A stretch of DNA of 64,000 nucleotides from Christensenella sp. UBA4675 (lineage in GTDB: Bacteria > Bacillota > Clostridia > Christensenellales > Borkfalkiaceae), in contig DHLF01000001.1 of NCBI GenBank assembly GCA_002405165.1, forward strand, positions 62,001 through 126,000, given 5' to 3'. This document shows positions 26,623-33,729 of this stretch, in pieces (the stretch's first letter is position 1; each line of letters opens with the position of its first letter). The notes under the pieces were generated by a model. It was given only the letters and a program-made list of their open reading frames with translations, searched no databases and was not told the origin of the DNA. Position numbers and translations under genes: made by a program.

Positions 26623-26641
26623 TATAAGCGGAGGTGTTTTT

Positions 26642-27079
26642 ATGAATAGACTTAAGCAATTACGAACCGCGCGTGGTCTTTCGCTTCGCGCATTATCTGA
26701 CCGAACTGGTCTTGATTTCTCTACTATCGCCTATTGTGAACGGGGCGAGCGCAATTTTTCCGTAAAAAGTCAGCAAATTCTCGCGGACTTCTTCGGTGTT
26801 TCCGTTGATTATCTACTTGGTAAATCTGCCGAAGAAATCTACACGGATTTCGTTTCGTCATTGCGCCACGATTTTTATCAGGAAACCCAGCACGCTGACG
26901 GTGCTGTTACTCAATCCTTGGCGGATTCGGTCGCCGAACCTGTACGCACGAAAATCGAAATACTTTTCGCTCTGGAAGGTATCAGCTCGCTGGAAAGCCT
27001 CGAGATGATTCTCAATTTGGCAAAGCTCCGTTCTGCGCACGACGACTTTGGGGGTGGTTCTAATGAAAAACCCGTATAA
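26642..27079 (+). CDS. XRE-family transcriptional regulator of the element
   Basis: 145 residues. The helix-turn-helix (about 4-60: LKQLRTARGLSLRALSDRTG, CERGERNFSVKSQQ) is followed by VDYLLG and a helical effector region. The ATG at 26642 follows GGAGGT; upstream extension of the frame has no support. It is the first gene of the operon that ends with the recombinase, and it probably governs integration and the divergent operon. Confidence 0.9.
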   Translation: MNRLKQLRTARGLSLRALSDRTGLDFSTIAYCERGERNFSVKSQQILADFFGVSVDYLLGKSAEEIYTDFVSSLRHDFYQETQHADGAVTQSLADSVAEPVRTKIEILFALEGISSLESLEMILNLAKLRSAHDDFGGGSNEKPV

Positions 27080-27320
27080 AGTAGGCATCACGCTTTTGGT
27101 CATTGCTGGCGTTGCTTTAGTCGCCGGCATCGTATTGTTTTTCGTCAATTTGATTTCGTCTCTGCTCTGCATCGGTATCGCGGCTTGTCTTGGCTGGTCA
27201 GGGTATTCCACCCTTGCGGCCTATGTTCGTGACGTAAATATTCGCCTGCAGGCAGAACGGTTGGCGCGTGAGGCGATGGAAACCGAAGAAGACAATTCTG
27301 ACGAAATCGAGGAGGACTGA
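27063..27320 (+). CDS. Small two-helix membrane protein of the element
   Basis: 85 residues from the ATG at 27063, which follows GGGGGTGG. Two adjacent hydrophobic helices span about 7-30 and 33-55, and the C-terminal tail is strongly acidic (METEEDNSDEIEED). It overlaps the XRE gene by 17 bases and stops four bases before the recombinase. Function is unknown; superinfection or membrane-signalling roles are only guesses. Confidence 0.7.
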   Translation: MKNPYKVGITLLVIAGVALVAGIVLFFVNLISSLLCIGIAACLGWSGYSTLAAYVRDVNIRLQAERLAREAMETEEDNSDEIEED

Positions 27321-27323
27321 CTT

Positions 27324-28913
27324 ATGGACGTTGTAGGCTACTGTCGCTTTTCTTCCGAAGCGCAAAGGGACGGTTATTCTATCGAGGCGCAAGTCCGCGC
27401 CATTACGGAATGGGCCGCCCGGGAAGGTCACACCATTAAAAAATTTTATATCGACGAGGCCCGTTCTGGAACGAACGACAACCGTGAGGACTTCCAGAAT
27501 ATGGTTGCCGATGCCGCGTCGGGAACGTTCCGCGCGGTCGTTGTCCACAAGCTGGACCGTTTCGCCCGTGACCGCTATGATTCAGCGGTCTATCGTCATA
27601 AACTGAAAACCCACGGCGTTCGTGTTATCTCGGTGCTGGAACCGTTAGACGACTCCCCCGAGTCAGTTATGATGGAAGCCGTGCTTGAGGGTATGGCAGA
27701 GTATTATTCTCGGAACCTTTCGCGTGAAGTCCGCAAAGGCAAGAAGGAAGTTGCGCTGAAAGCGCAGCATAATGGCGGCCCTGTGCCTTACGGTTATCGT
27801 GTGGACGAGCAGATGCGCTACGTCCCTATCCCCGAAGAAGCGGCCGTTATCCGTGAAATTTTCAGCCGTCTTGATGGCGGTTCTTCTTATGCCGATGTCA
27901 CACGGTGGGCTATCAGTCAAGGCTTACGTACTCGGCGCGGTTCGTATTTTAACGAGGCATTTATCGCGCACATGACGACGAACACCATGCTGGTGGGGCG
28001 TTTCTCTTACGGTCTCCGTTCCAAGGTGGGGCAGGAGCCTATCATTATCGAGGACGCTATCGAGCCTATCGTGGATGCTGATGTGTTTTGGCGCGTGCAT
28101 AATGCCACGCTGGCACGGAAACGCGGGCCGCGTCCTCGCGTCAAGGAAGACGACTACATCCTGACTGGTTATTTGTTTTGCGCCCATTGCGGTTCGCATC
28201 TGTTTGGGTTCAAAAGCAAAAAAGAATATAAGTCCCGAAACGGCGCGGACCGTCTTTACGAGGCGCGGTTCTATCGTTGCGCTCGCAAAGACCCCATGAA
28301 GCATAATCGCCGGCATGAACCTGACGTGGTTCTTCAGCGTTGCCACTTGCGCTCGATCAGGAAGGATGTTCTCGAGACCTTTGTTTTTTCTGCTATCGAG
28401 AACGTGCTTTTCTCGCAGGCTACTATGGATTGGGTTGTCGCTGAACTCTCCGTTCGGTTAAAGCAACGCAAGCAAAACGCGCAGAATAATGCGGCCGATG
28501 CGAACGCCTACAGAAAGGAACTTGAAAAGGTTCGGAACCAGAAGGCTCGTCTTCTTGACCTTTATCTTTCCGAAACTCTCGACAAGGCGACATTTGCCCT
28601 GAAATCGCGCGAGCTTGATTCCCGTGAAGGTTTTCTCGACGGCGAGATTAAACGGCTTTCTACCCCCGTTTCTATCGTCGTGGAGCCTGATAAAATAAAA
28701 ACCGCACTCGAAGGCTTTATCAAAAGCCCGAATGCGGATTCTTCCGAATATAAAAAACGGCTACTTGCCACTTTTGTGGACAGCATAGCCGTTTCAAATG
28801 AAAAAATTGTTATTTACTTCAAATTCCCTATTCCGGGTGCTGGCGATAAAGCCGAACGGTCGTTCGACGATTTCGTGCGTAAAACTACGAGTGTCTCAAC
28901 GTGTTTTGTTTGA
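27324..28913 (+). CDS. Large serine recombinase (integrase of the element)
   Basis: 529 residues. The resolvase domain has the YxRxSxxxQ motif with catalytic Ser10, plus HKLDRFARD. The recombinase domain (about 155-270) precedes a zinc ribbon (CAHCG at about 288, YRCARKD, then RCHLRSI) and a coiled coil (about 390-450). These are all the parts of a large serine integrase. The last codons and the TGA at 28911-28913 lie at or beyond the right attachment site, so the stop codon comes from host rlmD. In the excised circle the frame would instead run into the metK side. Confidence 0.93.
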   Translation: MDVVGYCRFSSEAQRDGYSIEAQVRAITEWAAREGHTIKKFYIDEARSGTNDNREDFQNMVADAASGTFRAVVVHKLDRFARDRYDSAVYRHKLKTHGVRVISVLEPLDDSPESVMMEAVLEGMAEYYSRNLSREVRKGKKEVALKAQHNGGPVPYGYRVDEQMRYVPIPEEAAVIREIFSRLDGGSSYADVTRWAISQGLRTRRGSYFNEAFIAHMTTNTMLVGRFSYGLRSKVGQEPIIIEDAIEPIVDADVFWRVHNATLARKRGPRPRVKEDDYILTGYLFCAHCGSHLFGFKSKKEYKSRNGADRLYEARFYRCARKDPMKHNRRHEPDVVLQRCHLRSIRKDVLETFVFSAIENVLFSQATMDWVVAELSVRLKQRKQNAQNNAADANAYRKELEKVRNQKARLLDLYLSETLDKATFALKSRELDSREGFLDGEIKRLSTPVSIVVEPDKIKTALEGFIKSPNADSSEYKKRLLATFVDSIAVSNEKIVIYFKFPIPGAGDKAERSFDDFVRKTTSVSTCFV

Positions 28914-30256
28914 GGGAACATATCGTAAGGCTGAATATAAGATATTTCGTATTCGCTTTCAGGCGAATCGGTTTTTACAAATTCACCGCTTTCTTCGTCT
29001 ATCGTTCCTAAAATTATTCCTAAATCCCTCGATAAAGTTTGCGGACTGCAAGAACAATAAATTATTTGTTTTGGTTTACTGTTTTTAATTATCGATAAAA
29101 GTTTTCTATCCACACCTTTTCTAGGCGGGTCTAAAATTATTTGGAAATCGCCGTTGCAACCTTGTATAATTTGCGGAATTATTTGCGAACAATCTCCGTA
29201 ATGTACGGTCATATTATCTTGAATTCCGTTGTTTTTTGCAAGTTTTTCAGCGTATTCGCAAGCTTCCTTTACGATTTCAACGCTGTGTACGGTATTCCCG
29301 CATTTTGCAACAATCGAACTTAACAGTCCTGCGCCGGAATAAGCGTCTATTACGAAATTAGCGTTGCAGTTTGAAACGAATTTTTTAATATCCGAATAAA
29401 GTTTGATTTTTACCCCGTTGTTTACTTGTAAAAAAGTTTGCGGGCCTACTTCGTATGTAATGCCGAAATCCGTTTGCTTTAATCCGCTTTCACCGTAAAC
29501 CAAGTCAAAATTTTCGCCTGTTACCACGTTTGTGTCTTTATCGTTGTAATTTATATATAAAGAGAAAAACTTAAACTTAGTTTGCAATACTTCTATTAGT
29601 TTATCTATGTTTTTAAGTTTATCTTTCGTAACGGCTACTATTATAAATTTTCCGTTGATTTCCCTTACGACGATATGCCTTAAACTGCCGTTTTTGTCTT
29701 GCTCCGAATAGCAATATACGTCATTTTGCTTTATATAAGTTCTAAAGCATTGAATTATGTCTTTCACCCAAGAAGAATGTAAAGAACAATCCGTCGTATC
29801 GACTATTCTATGCGAATTACAGGCGTAAAATCCGATTTTTACTCCGCTTTCATCTCTATTTACGGGAATGACTAATTTATTTCTATATCCGTAAATTAAA
29901 TCACTTTTTACGGTTAACGGAACTTCTATATTGATTTTTGCTATTTTTTTTAAGCAGTCTTGAACTACAAGACTTTTTTGTTTTAATTGTCTATAATATC
30001 TTAAATGTTGATACTGACAACCTCCGCATTTTGTATAAACGCTACATGTAGGTCTTTCTCTATTTTCGGCAGGTGTTTTTACTTCTAAAAGCTTTCCGTA
30101 AACTATGTTTTTATGTACTTTTAAAACTTTGTAGTTTATTTTTTCTCCGGGTAAGGAAAACGGCACGAATATAACGAAATTATCTTCTTTTATAATTCCT
30201 TCTCCGTTATATCCTATCGAATTTACTATTCCTTCCCTTATTTCGTTTTTTTCCAT
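28814..30256 (-). CDS. rlmD: 23S rRNA uracil-5-methyltransferase RlmD/RumA family, with replaced tail
   Basis: 480 residues. An N-terminal TRAM domain is followed by the Fe-S cysteines (C71, C77, C80 in KCGGC, and a later Cys), a SAM-binding Rossmann domain (DAYSGAGLL), DPPRKG and the catalytic Cys segment YCSCSPQTL. It methylates uridine of 23S rRNA using SAM. The true family ending is the DMFPQTKHVETLV segment plus a few residues. The last 23 or so codons (from about VLRTKSSND) are encoded by the inserted element, and the original LVFLERI tail is now at 24222. The catalytic part is untouched, so it probably still works. Confidence 0.93.
   Translation of the reverse strand: MEKNEIREGIVNSIGYNGEGIIKEDNFVIFVPFSLPGEKINYKVLKVHKNIVYGKLLEVKTPAENRERPTCSVYTKCGGCQYQHLRYYRQLKQKSLVVQDCLKKIAKINIEVPLTVKSDLIYGYRNKLVIPVNRDESGVKIGFYACNSHRIVDTTDCSLHSSWVKDIIQCFRTYIKQNDVYCYSEQDKNGSLRHIVVREINGKFIIVAVTKDKLKNIDKLIEVLQTKFKFFSLYINYNDKDTNVVTGENFDLVYGESGLKQTDFGITYEVGPQTFLQVNNGVKIKLYSDIKKFVSNCNANFVIDAYSGAGLLSSIVAKCGNTVHSVEIVKEACEYAEKLAKNNGIQDNMTVHYGDCSQIIPQIIQGCNGDFQIILDPPRKGVDRKLLSIIKNSKPKQIIYCSCSPQTLSRDLGIILGTIDEESGEFVKTDSPESEYEISYIQPYDMFPQTKHVETLVVLRTKSSNDRSALSPAPGIGNLK
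28880..28902. other. Right attachment junction (attR) of the element
   Basis: The rlmD body ends here and element sequence begins to the left. It matches 24234-24256 at 16 of 23 positions. The recombinase frame crosses it on the plus strand and rlmD crosses it on the minus strand. Confidence 0.7.
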
Positions 30257-30771
30257 TAAATACCTATTCTATTTAGTAGTTTTTCTATACAGCGTCTGAA
30301 ATAGAAAATACATATATCGTAAAAAATAAAAAATATAAAACCGCCTATCGGTATAATCCAATTTATAATCTTTACTATTTTTTCGTCTAAATTTAAAAAC
30401 ATATCGGTAACGTAGTATGTTAAAAACATACTTCCGATAAACCATAACGCTTTAATAAAAAACGCAATATATTTATTCCATTTTTTGTTTATTTGTATTT
30501 CGTTAATTATGGGATGCAAGCCGAAAAATACCGCATACGGAATTATTATTTGAAACCTAAATCCGGTACAAAAAATTGACAGTATTACCGTTGCAATAAA
30601 ACTTAAGAAAGCCCCTTTTATAGTTTTTTTGTATAACGGCAACATTATAATTAAACTTGTTAAAAACAGACAGCTTAAATCGAACATTTCTACGAACGTG
30701 CCGAAAATTAGCGTTACTATGCTTAAAGCTGTGGCAATAGCGGAAATAGTAACCTTTTTTGATTCACGCAT
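30256..30771 (-). CDS. Polytopic membrane protein, possibly ECF-transporter S-component-like
   Basis: 171 residues with about five hydrophobic helices, a basic N terminus (MRESKKVTISAIATAL) and a Phe/Ile-rich C-terminal region. The opening resembles substrate-binding S components of ECF transporters, but no motif fixes the substrate, so I leave it unnamed. It overlaps rlmD by one base (TAATG) and abuts the J-domain-like gene, so all are in the trpS operon. Confidence 0.6.
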   Translation of the reverse strand: MRESKKVTISAIATALSIVTLIFGTFVEMFDLSCLFLTSLIIMLPLYKKTIKGAFLSFIATVILSIFCTGFRFQIIIPYAVFFGLHPIINEIQINKKWNKYIAFFIKALWFIGSMFLTYYVTDMFLNLDEKIVKIINWIIPIGGFIFFIFYDICIFYFRRCIEKLLNRIGI

Positions 30772-31367
30772 TATCTACAACCGTTACAAAAACAATTTAA
30801 ACAAGCGTTACAAGCCATAACTTGACAACAAGCTTCCATACAAGAATTACCGCCCATTTGTTCTCTTTGTTCGGTATTTCCGCTTCTGTTCCAGTCTTGA
30901 TTTTCAACCGTTTCCGAACTTTTATTCATTTGTTCGTTGAGCTTTTCTAATTCTTTTTTATATTTTTCTTCGCCTTTATCCATTTCGCAGGCAATTTCAA
31001 GTTGTTTTTTAGATTCGTTATACCAGCTTTTTTTATAGTATACAACCGATTGATAGTAATGCCATTTTGCGTCCCTTTCGTCGAAAGAGTCTAATACGTA
31101 TTGTGCGCCTTGTAAATCTCCGCTCTTTATTTTTTCTTCTATTTGCTCGTATTTATCCCCGTAATCGGATTTATTTTCCGCCCTTTGAGCCGTAATTTCT
31201 CTATACGCGTTTTCGAGTTCAGTAAGTTTTTTTGCGGCAATATTACCTTTTTCTCCTTCTTGAAAACGTTCTTCGCTATATTGCGCTCTTAATTCTTCGT
31301 ATTTTGCTTTTAATTCTTCGTCGGTAGCATTCTCGGTTAATCCGAAAACAGCGTATAATTTATCCAT
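30771..31367 (-). CDS. J-domain-like protein with cysteine-rich tail
   Basis: 198 residues. The first 65 resemble a DnaJ domain (LYAVFGLTENATDEELKAKY, then AAKKLTELENAYREI). The catalytic HPD tripeptide between helices II and III is absent (QYSEER instead), so it should not stimulate DnaK ATPase. Residues about 75-150 look like TPR-type helical repeats. The tail has nine cysteines in about 25 residues (CMEACCQVMACNACLNCFC), which suggests metal binding or lipidation. It overlaps the DUF5685 gene by eight bases, a pairing that hints at a joint role. Confidence 0.75.
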   Translation of the reverse strand: MDKLYAVFGLTENATDEELKAKYEELRAQYSEERFQEGEKGNIAAKKLTELENAYREITAQRAENKSDYGDKYEQIEEKIKSGDLQGAQYVLDSFDERDAKWHYYQSVVYYKKSWYNESKKQLEIACEMDKGEEKYKKELEKLNEQMNKSSETVENQDWNRSGNTEQREQMGGNSCMEACCQVMACNACLNCFCNGCR

Positions 31368-32208
31368 TTTTGCGCTCCTTATTTATTACTTTTCGGGTTG
31401 CCGATGCTAATCCCCTTAAAAGTATATTCTCTATTAAATCGGAATTAAAATAAAATTTAATTTGATTTAATTCGCTTTTGATACTTGAAAATATTGTGTT
31501 TAAAGTCAAAGATAAATCGTTTTGCTCTGAAACGATTTGTTTTAAAGTTTTATTTTCATACATGGAATTTAACGGATTATAATTTTTATTTTTTTTGTCT
31601 TTTTCCATATCGTCCATAGCGTCTATCAAATAAATCCATTTACCTAATTGATAAAAAAGATTTTCCGTATGCACAGTTGACTTATCCTTTAAACAAAAAA
31701 TGCTTACTCTTTTTAGCATATTTGCAAAAGAATCGCAAATTATATCCAAAGAATTGCAGTTTTCTTTCTCTAATTTCCGTAAATTAGAATATTCTTCCTT
31801 AACGATATTGTCTATTTCAACGTGACGTTTTTTTGCTTTTTTATATGGCTTTTTTAAAAATATTTTTTTAATTTTGCCCTTATTATTATCGATAACGTCG
31901 TCTAAAACTTTATTATATGCAAGGATAACGTTTACGTCTGCGCAAAGCATACCTATATCGTCTTTTAAAGCCATTTGCTTTGATTTAACGCAATGCGTTA
32001 TACAACGCTGTTTTTTAATTTTAACGTCTTGCCCTAATACGTTATGTAAAAAAATCGATAAAAAAGTTATATCGTAAGTTAAAGTTAATCTTGCCCTTTG
32101 TCCGCAACTTTTACCTAGACACTTGCACGTTCCGCAATACATTGCTTTATATAAAACGTCGTCTTTTTTGTATAAATACGGCTCGTCGGGCGTAACGTAT
32201 CCGAACAT
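31360..32208 (-). CDS. DUF5685 family protein
   Basis: 282 residues. It begins MFGYVTPDEPYLYKKDD and YCGTCKCLG, the typical opening of DUF5685 proteins. Helices follow, with a late acidic LIDAMDDMEKD motif reminiscent of metal-binding terpene-synthase-like aspartates. Conserved cysteines (CGTC, C in RCITHC) could bind metal. The family's function is unknown. It sits between trpS and the J-domain-like gene, coupled by overlaps. Confidence 0.85.
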   Translation of the reverse strand: MFGYVTPDEPYLYKKDDVLYKAMYCGTCKCLGKSCGQRARLTLTYDITFLSIFLHNVLGQDVKIKKQRCITHCVKSKQMALKDDIGMLCADVNVILAYNKVLDDVIDNNKGKIKKIFLKKPYKKAKKRHVEIDNIVKEEYSNLRKLEKENCNSLDIICDSFANMLKRVSIFCLKDKSTVHTENLFYQLGKWIYLIDAMDDMEKDKKNKNYNPLNSMYENKTLKQIVSEQNDLSLTLNTIFSSIKSELNQIKFYFNSDLIENILLRGLASATRKVINKERKNG

Positions 32209-33221
32209 TAGTTTTTACCGTCAAGTTGGAAAAAACCTACTTTCTTATAAACCTTTCTTAAAGTTTTATTAGCTATGTAGCTTGCTTTTTCCTTTCCGTC
32301 CCTTAAAATACTTTCAAGATATCTTTTATCTTTCATAAGCTCGTTCTTTTTTTGACAAATAGGCGTAATTACGTTTGCAACGGCTTCTCCTACGGCTAAT
32401 TTGAAATCGCCGTATCCAACGCCGTTAAATTCTTTTTCTACTTCTTCTACGCTCTTACCCGTAAATACGCTATATATCGTAATTAAGTTAGAAACGCCGG
32501 GTTTATCCTGCGAATATTTAATGGTGTTTTCACTGTCCGTAACTGCCCTTTTAAATTTACGAATTATCGTATCCTTGTCGTCATACATACAAATATAACC
32601 GTTTTCGTTAGAGTCGCTTTTAGACATTTTTTTGGTCGGGTCTTGCAAACTCATTATTCTTGCGCCCATTTTAGGAATAAACGGTTCGGGAACTACGAAA
32701 GTGGGACTATATCTATTATTAAATCTAATAGCTAAATCTCTTGTTAATTCTAAATGTTGTTTTTGGTCTGCTCCTATCGGAACAACGTCTGTATTATATA
32801 AAAGTATATCACTTACCATTAAAACGGGATAATCCATAAGTCCCATATTTACGTTGTCGGCATGGGACTTACATTTATCTTTAAATTGAGTCATACGATT
32901 TAATTCACCCGGAGCGGTTATCGTATTTAAAACCCATGTTAATTCCGCATGCGCAGGAACGTGAGATTGTAAAAATATTATACACTTTTCGGGGTCTAAA
33001 CCGCAGGCTAAATATAAAGACAATAATTCTAACGTTCTTTGTCTTAATTCGCTAGGAGTTTGCCTTACGGTAATAGTATGTAAATCCGCAATAGAATAAA
33101 TGCAATCATATTCGTCTTGCAAAGCAACGAAATTTTTTATCGCGCCCAAATAATTACCTATCGTTGGAATTCCGCTAGGTTGAACTGCACTGAATAATCT
33201 TTTTTTATTCTCTAATTCCAT
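32208..33221 (-). CDS. trpS: Tryptophanyl-tRNA synthetase
   Basis: 337 residues, the usual length. The class I signatures are PTIGNYLG (HIGH equivalent) and KMSKS. GLMDYPVLMVSDILLY is the tryptophan-adenylate region. It charges tRNA-Trp, whose gene lies at 47106-47180. It has its own promoter at 33309-33337. I see no T-box leader, so transcription is not obviously tuned by uncharged tRNA. Confidence 0.97.
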   Translation of the reverse strand: MELENKKRLFSAVQPSGIPTIGNYLGAIKNFVALQDEYDCIYSIADLHTITVRQTPSELRQRTLELLSLYLACGLDPEKCIIFLQSHVPAHAELTWVLNTITAPGELNRMTQFKDKCKSHADNVNMGLMDYPVLMVSDILLYNTDVVPIGADQKQHLELTRDLAIRFNNRYSPTFVVPEPFIPKMGARIMSLQDPTKKMSKSDSNENGYICMYDDKDTIIRKFKRAVTDSENTIKYSQDKPGVSNLITIYSVFTGKSVEEVEKEFNGVGYGDFKLAVGEAVANVITPICQKKNELMKDKRYLESILRDGKEKASYIANKTLRKVYKKVGFFQLDGKN

Positions 33222-33308
33222 AACAACTCCTATATGTGTATTGTAATCAAAAAAACTTAAATATTACTTAAATTGTATATAAGCTTAAATTATTTTACAC
33301 TAAATAAG

Positions 33309-33337
33309 AGTATAACATAATTCTTTTCAAAAATCAA
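33309..33337 (-). promoter_or_regulatory. trpS operon promoter
   Basis: On the minus strand: TTGATT (33332-33337), 17 bases and TATACT (33309-33314). The leader of about 80 bases contains three TTTAAG repeats and then AGGAG before the start codon. Confidence 0.6.
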
Positions 33338-33681
33338 TTTTTTGAAAACGCTTTTGATTTAAAAAACGATGAAATTGAAAATTAAACTAAAAATTTATTA
33401 AATCTAGAATTAAAATATCTGTCTTTTATTTATTTCAGCATTTTTTATTATAATGTTACCAAATAAGTAGCTAAATTAGTTGTTTTTTCACGTATTACCT
33501 ATTTAAATTTTTTTAAAGTATTCCATTATAATAATGATTTTCGTTATGTTATTTTTAAGCGTGTTAACTTTTAACGATTTTTATTATTTTATCTTATAAA
33601 TGATTTTTTTTATTTTATTTATCAGATGTATTTTATCAATAAGCTCATTATAAATGTTTTTTTACTCCGCATATTTAACGT
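33338..33681. other. AT-rich intergenic spacer
   Basis: About 345 bases of very AT-rich sequence between the trpS promoter and the ispH-S1 terminator. I find no ORF with a ribosome site, no RNA gene and no strong repeat. Confidence 0.5.
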
Positions 33682-33715
33682 AAAAAAAACAGCCTGCTTT
33701 ATAGCAAGCTGTTTT
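33682..33715 (-). terminator. Terminator of the long ispH-S1 operon
   Basis: Read on the minus strand, AAAACAGCTTGCT pairs with AGCAGGCTGTTTT (33703-33715 with 33686-33698, one G-U pair) around a 4-base loop, followed by a run of T. Confidence 0.88.
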
Positions 33716-33729
33716 AAAATTAAATTTAA

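Larger units (their letters stand above)
24234..28902. mobile_element. Serine-recombinase integrative element in rlmD, about 4.65 kb
   Basis: GC-richer than the sequence on both sides, with a large serine recombinase at the right end pointing outward. It carries nine genes: truncated metK, five tiny genes of unknown function, an XRE regulator, a small membrane protein and the recombinase. No relaxase, replication, capsid or transposase gene is present, so it would need a helper to move between cells. Insertion split rlmD at its 3' end: both junction sequences encode an HVETLV- or NVETLV-like peptide. The outer limits are known to about 20 bases. Confidence 0.82.

Noticed and set aside
26417..26641. 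Extended 220-codon version of the XRE gene
   Set aside because: The extension crosses both divergent promoters. The ATG at 26642 has an excellent ribosome site and begins exactly at the helix-turn-helix.
33222..33340. Possible T-box leader before trpS
   Set aside because: The leader is only about 80 bases and lacks the conserved T-box bulge sequence and an antiterminator/terminator pair.
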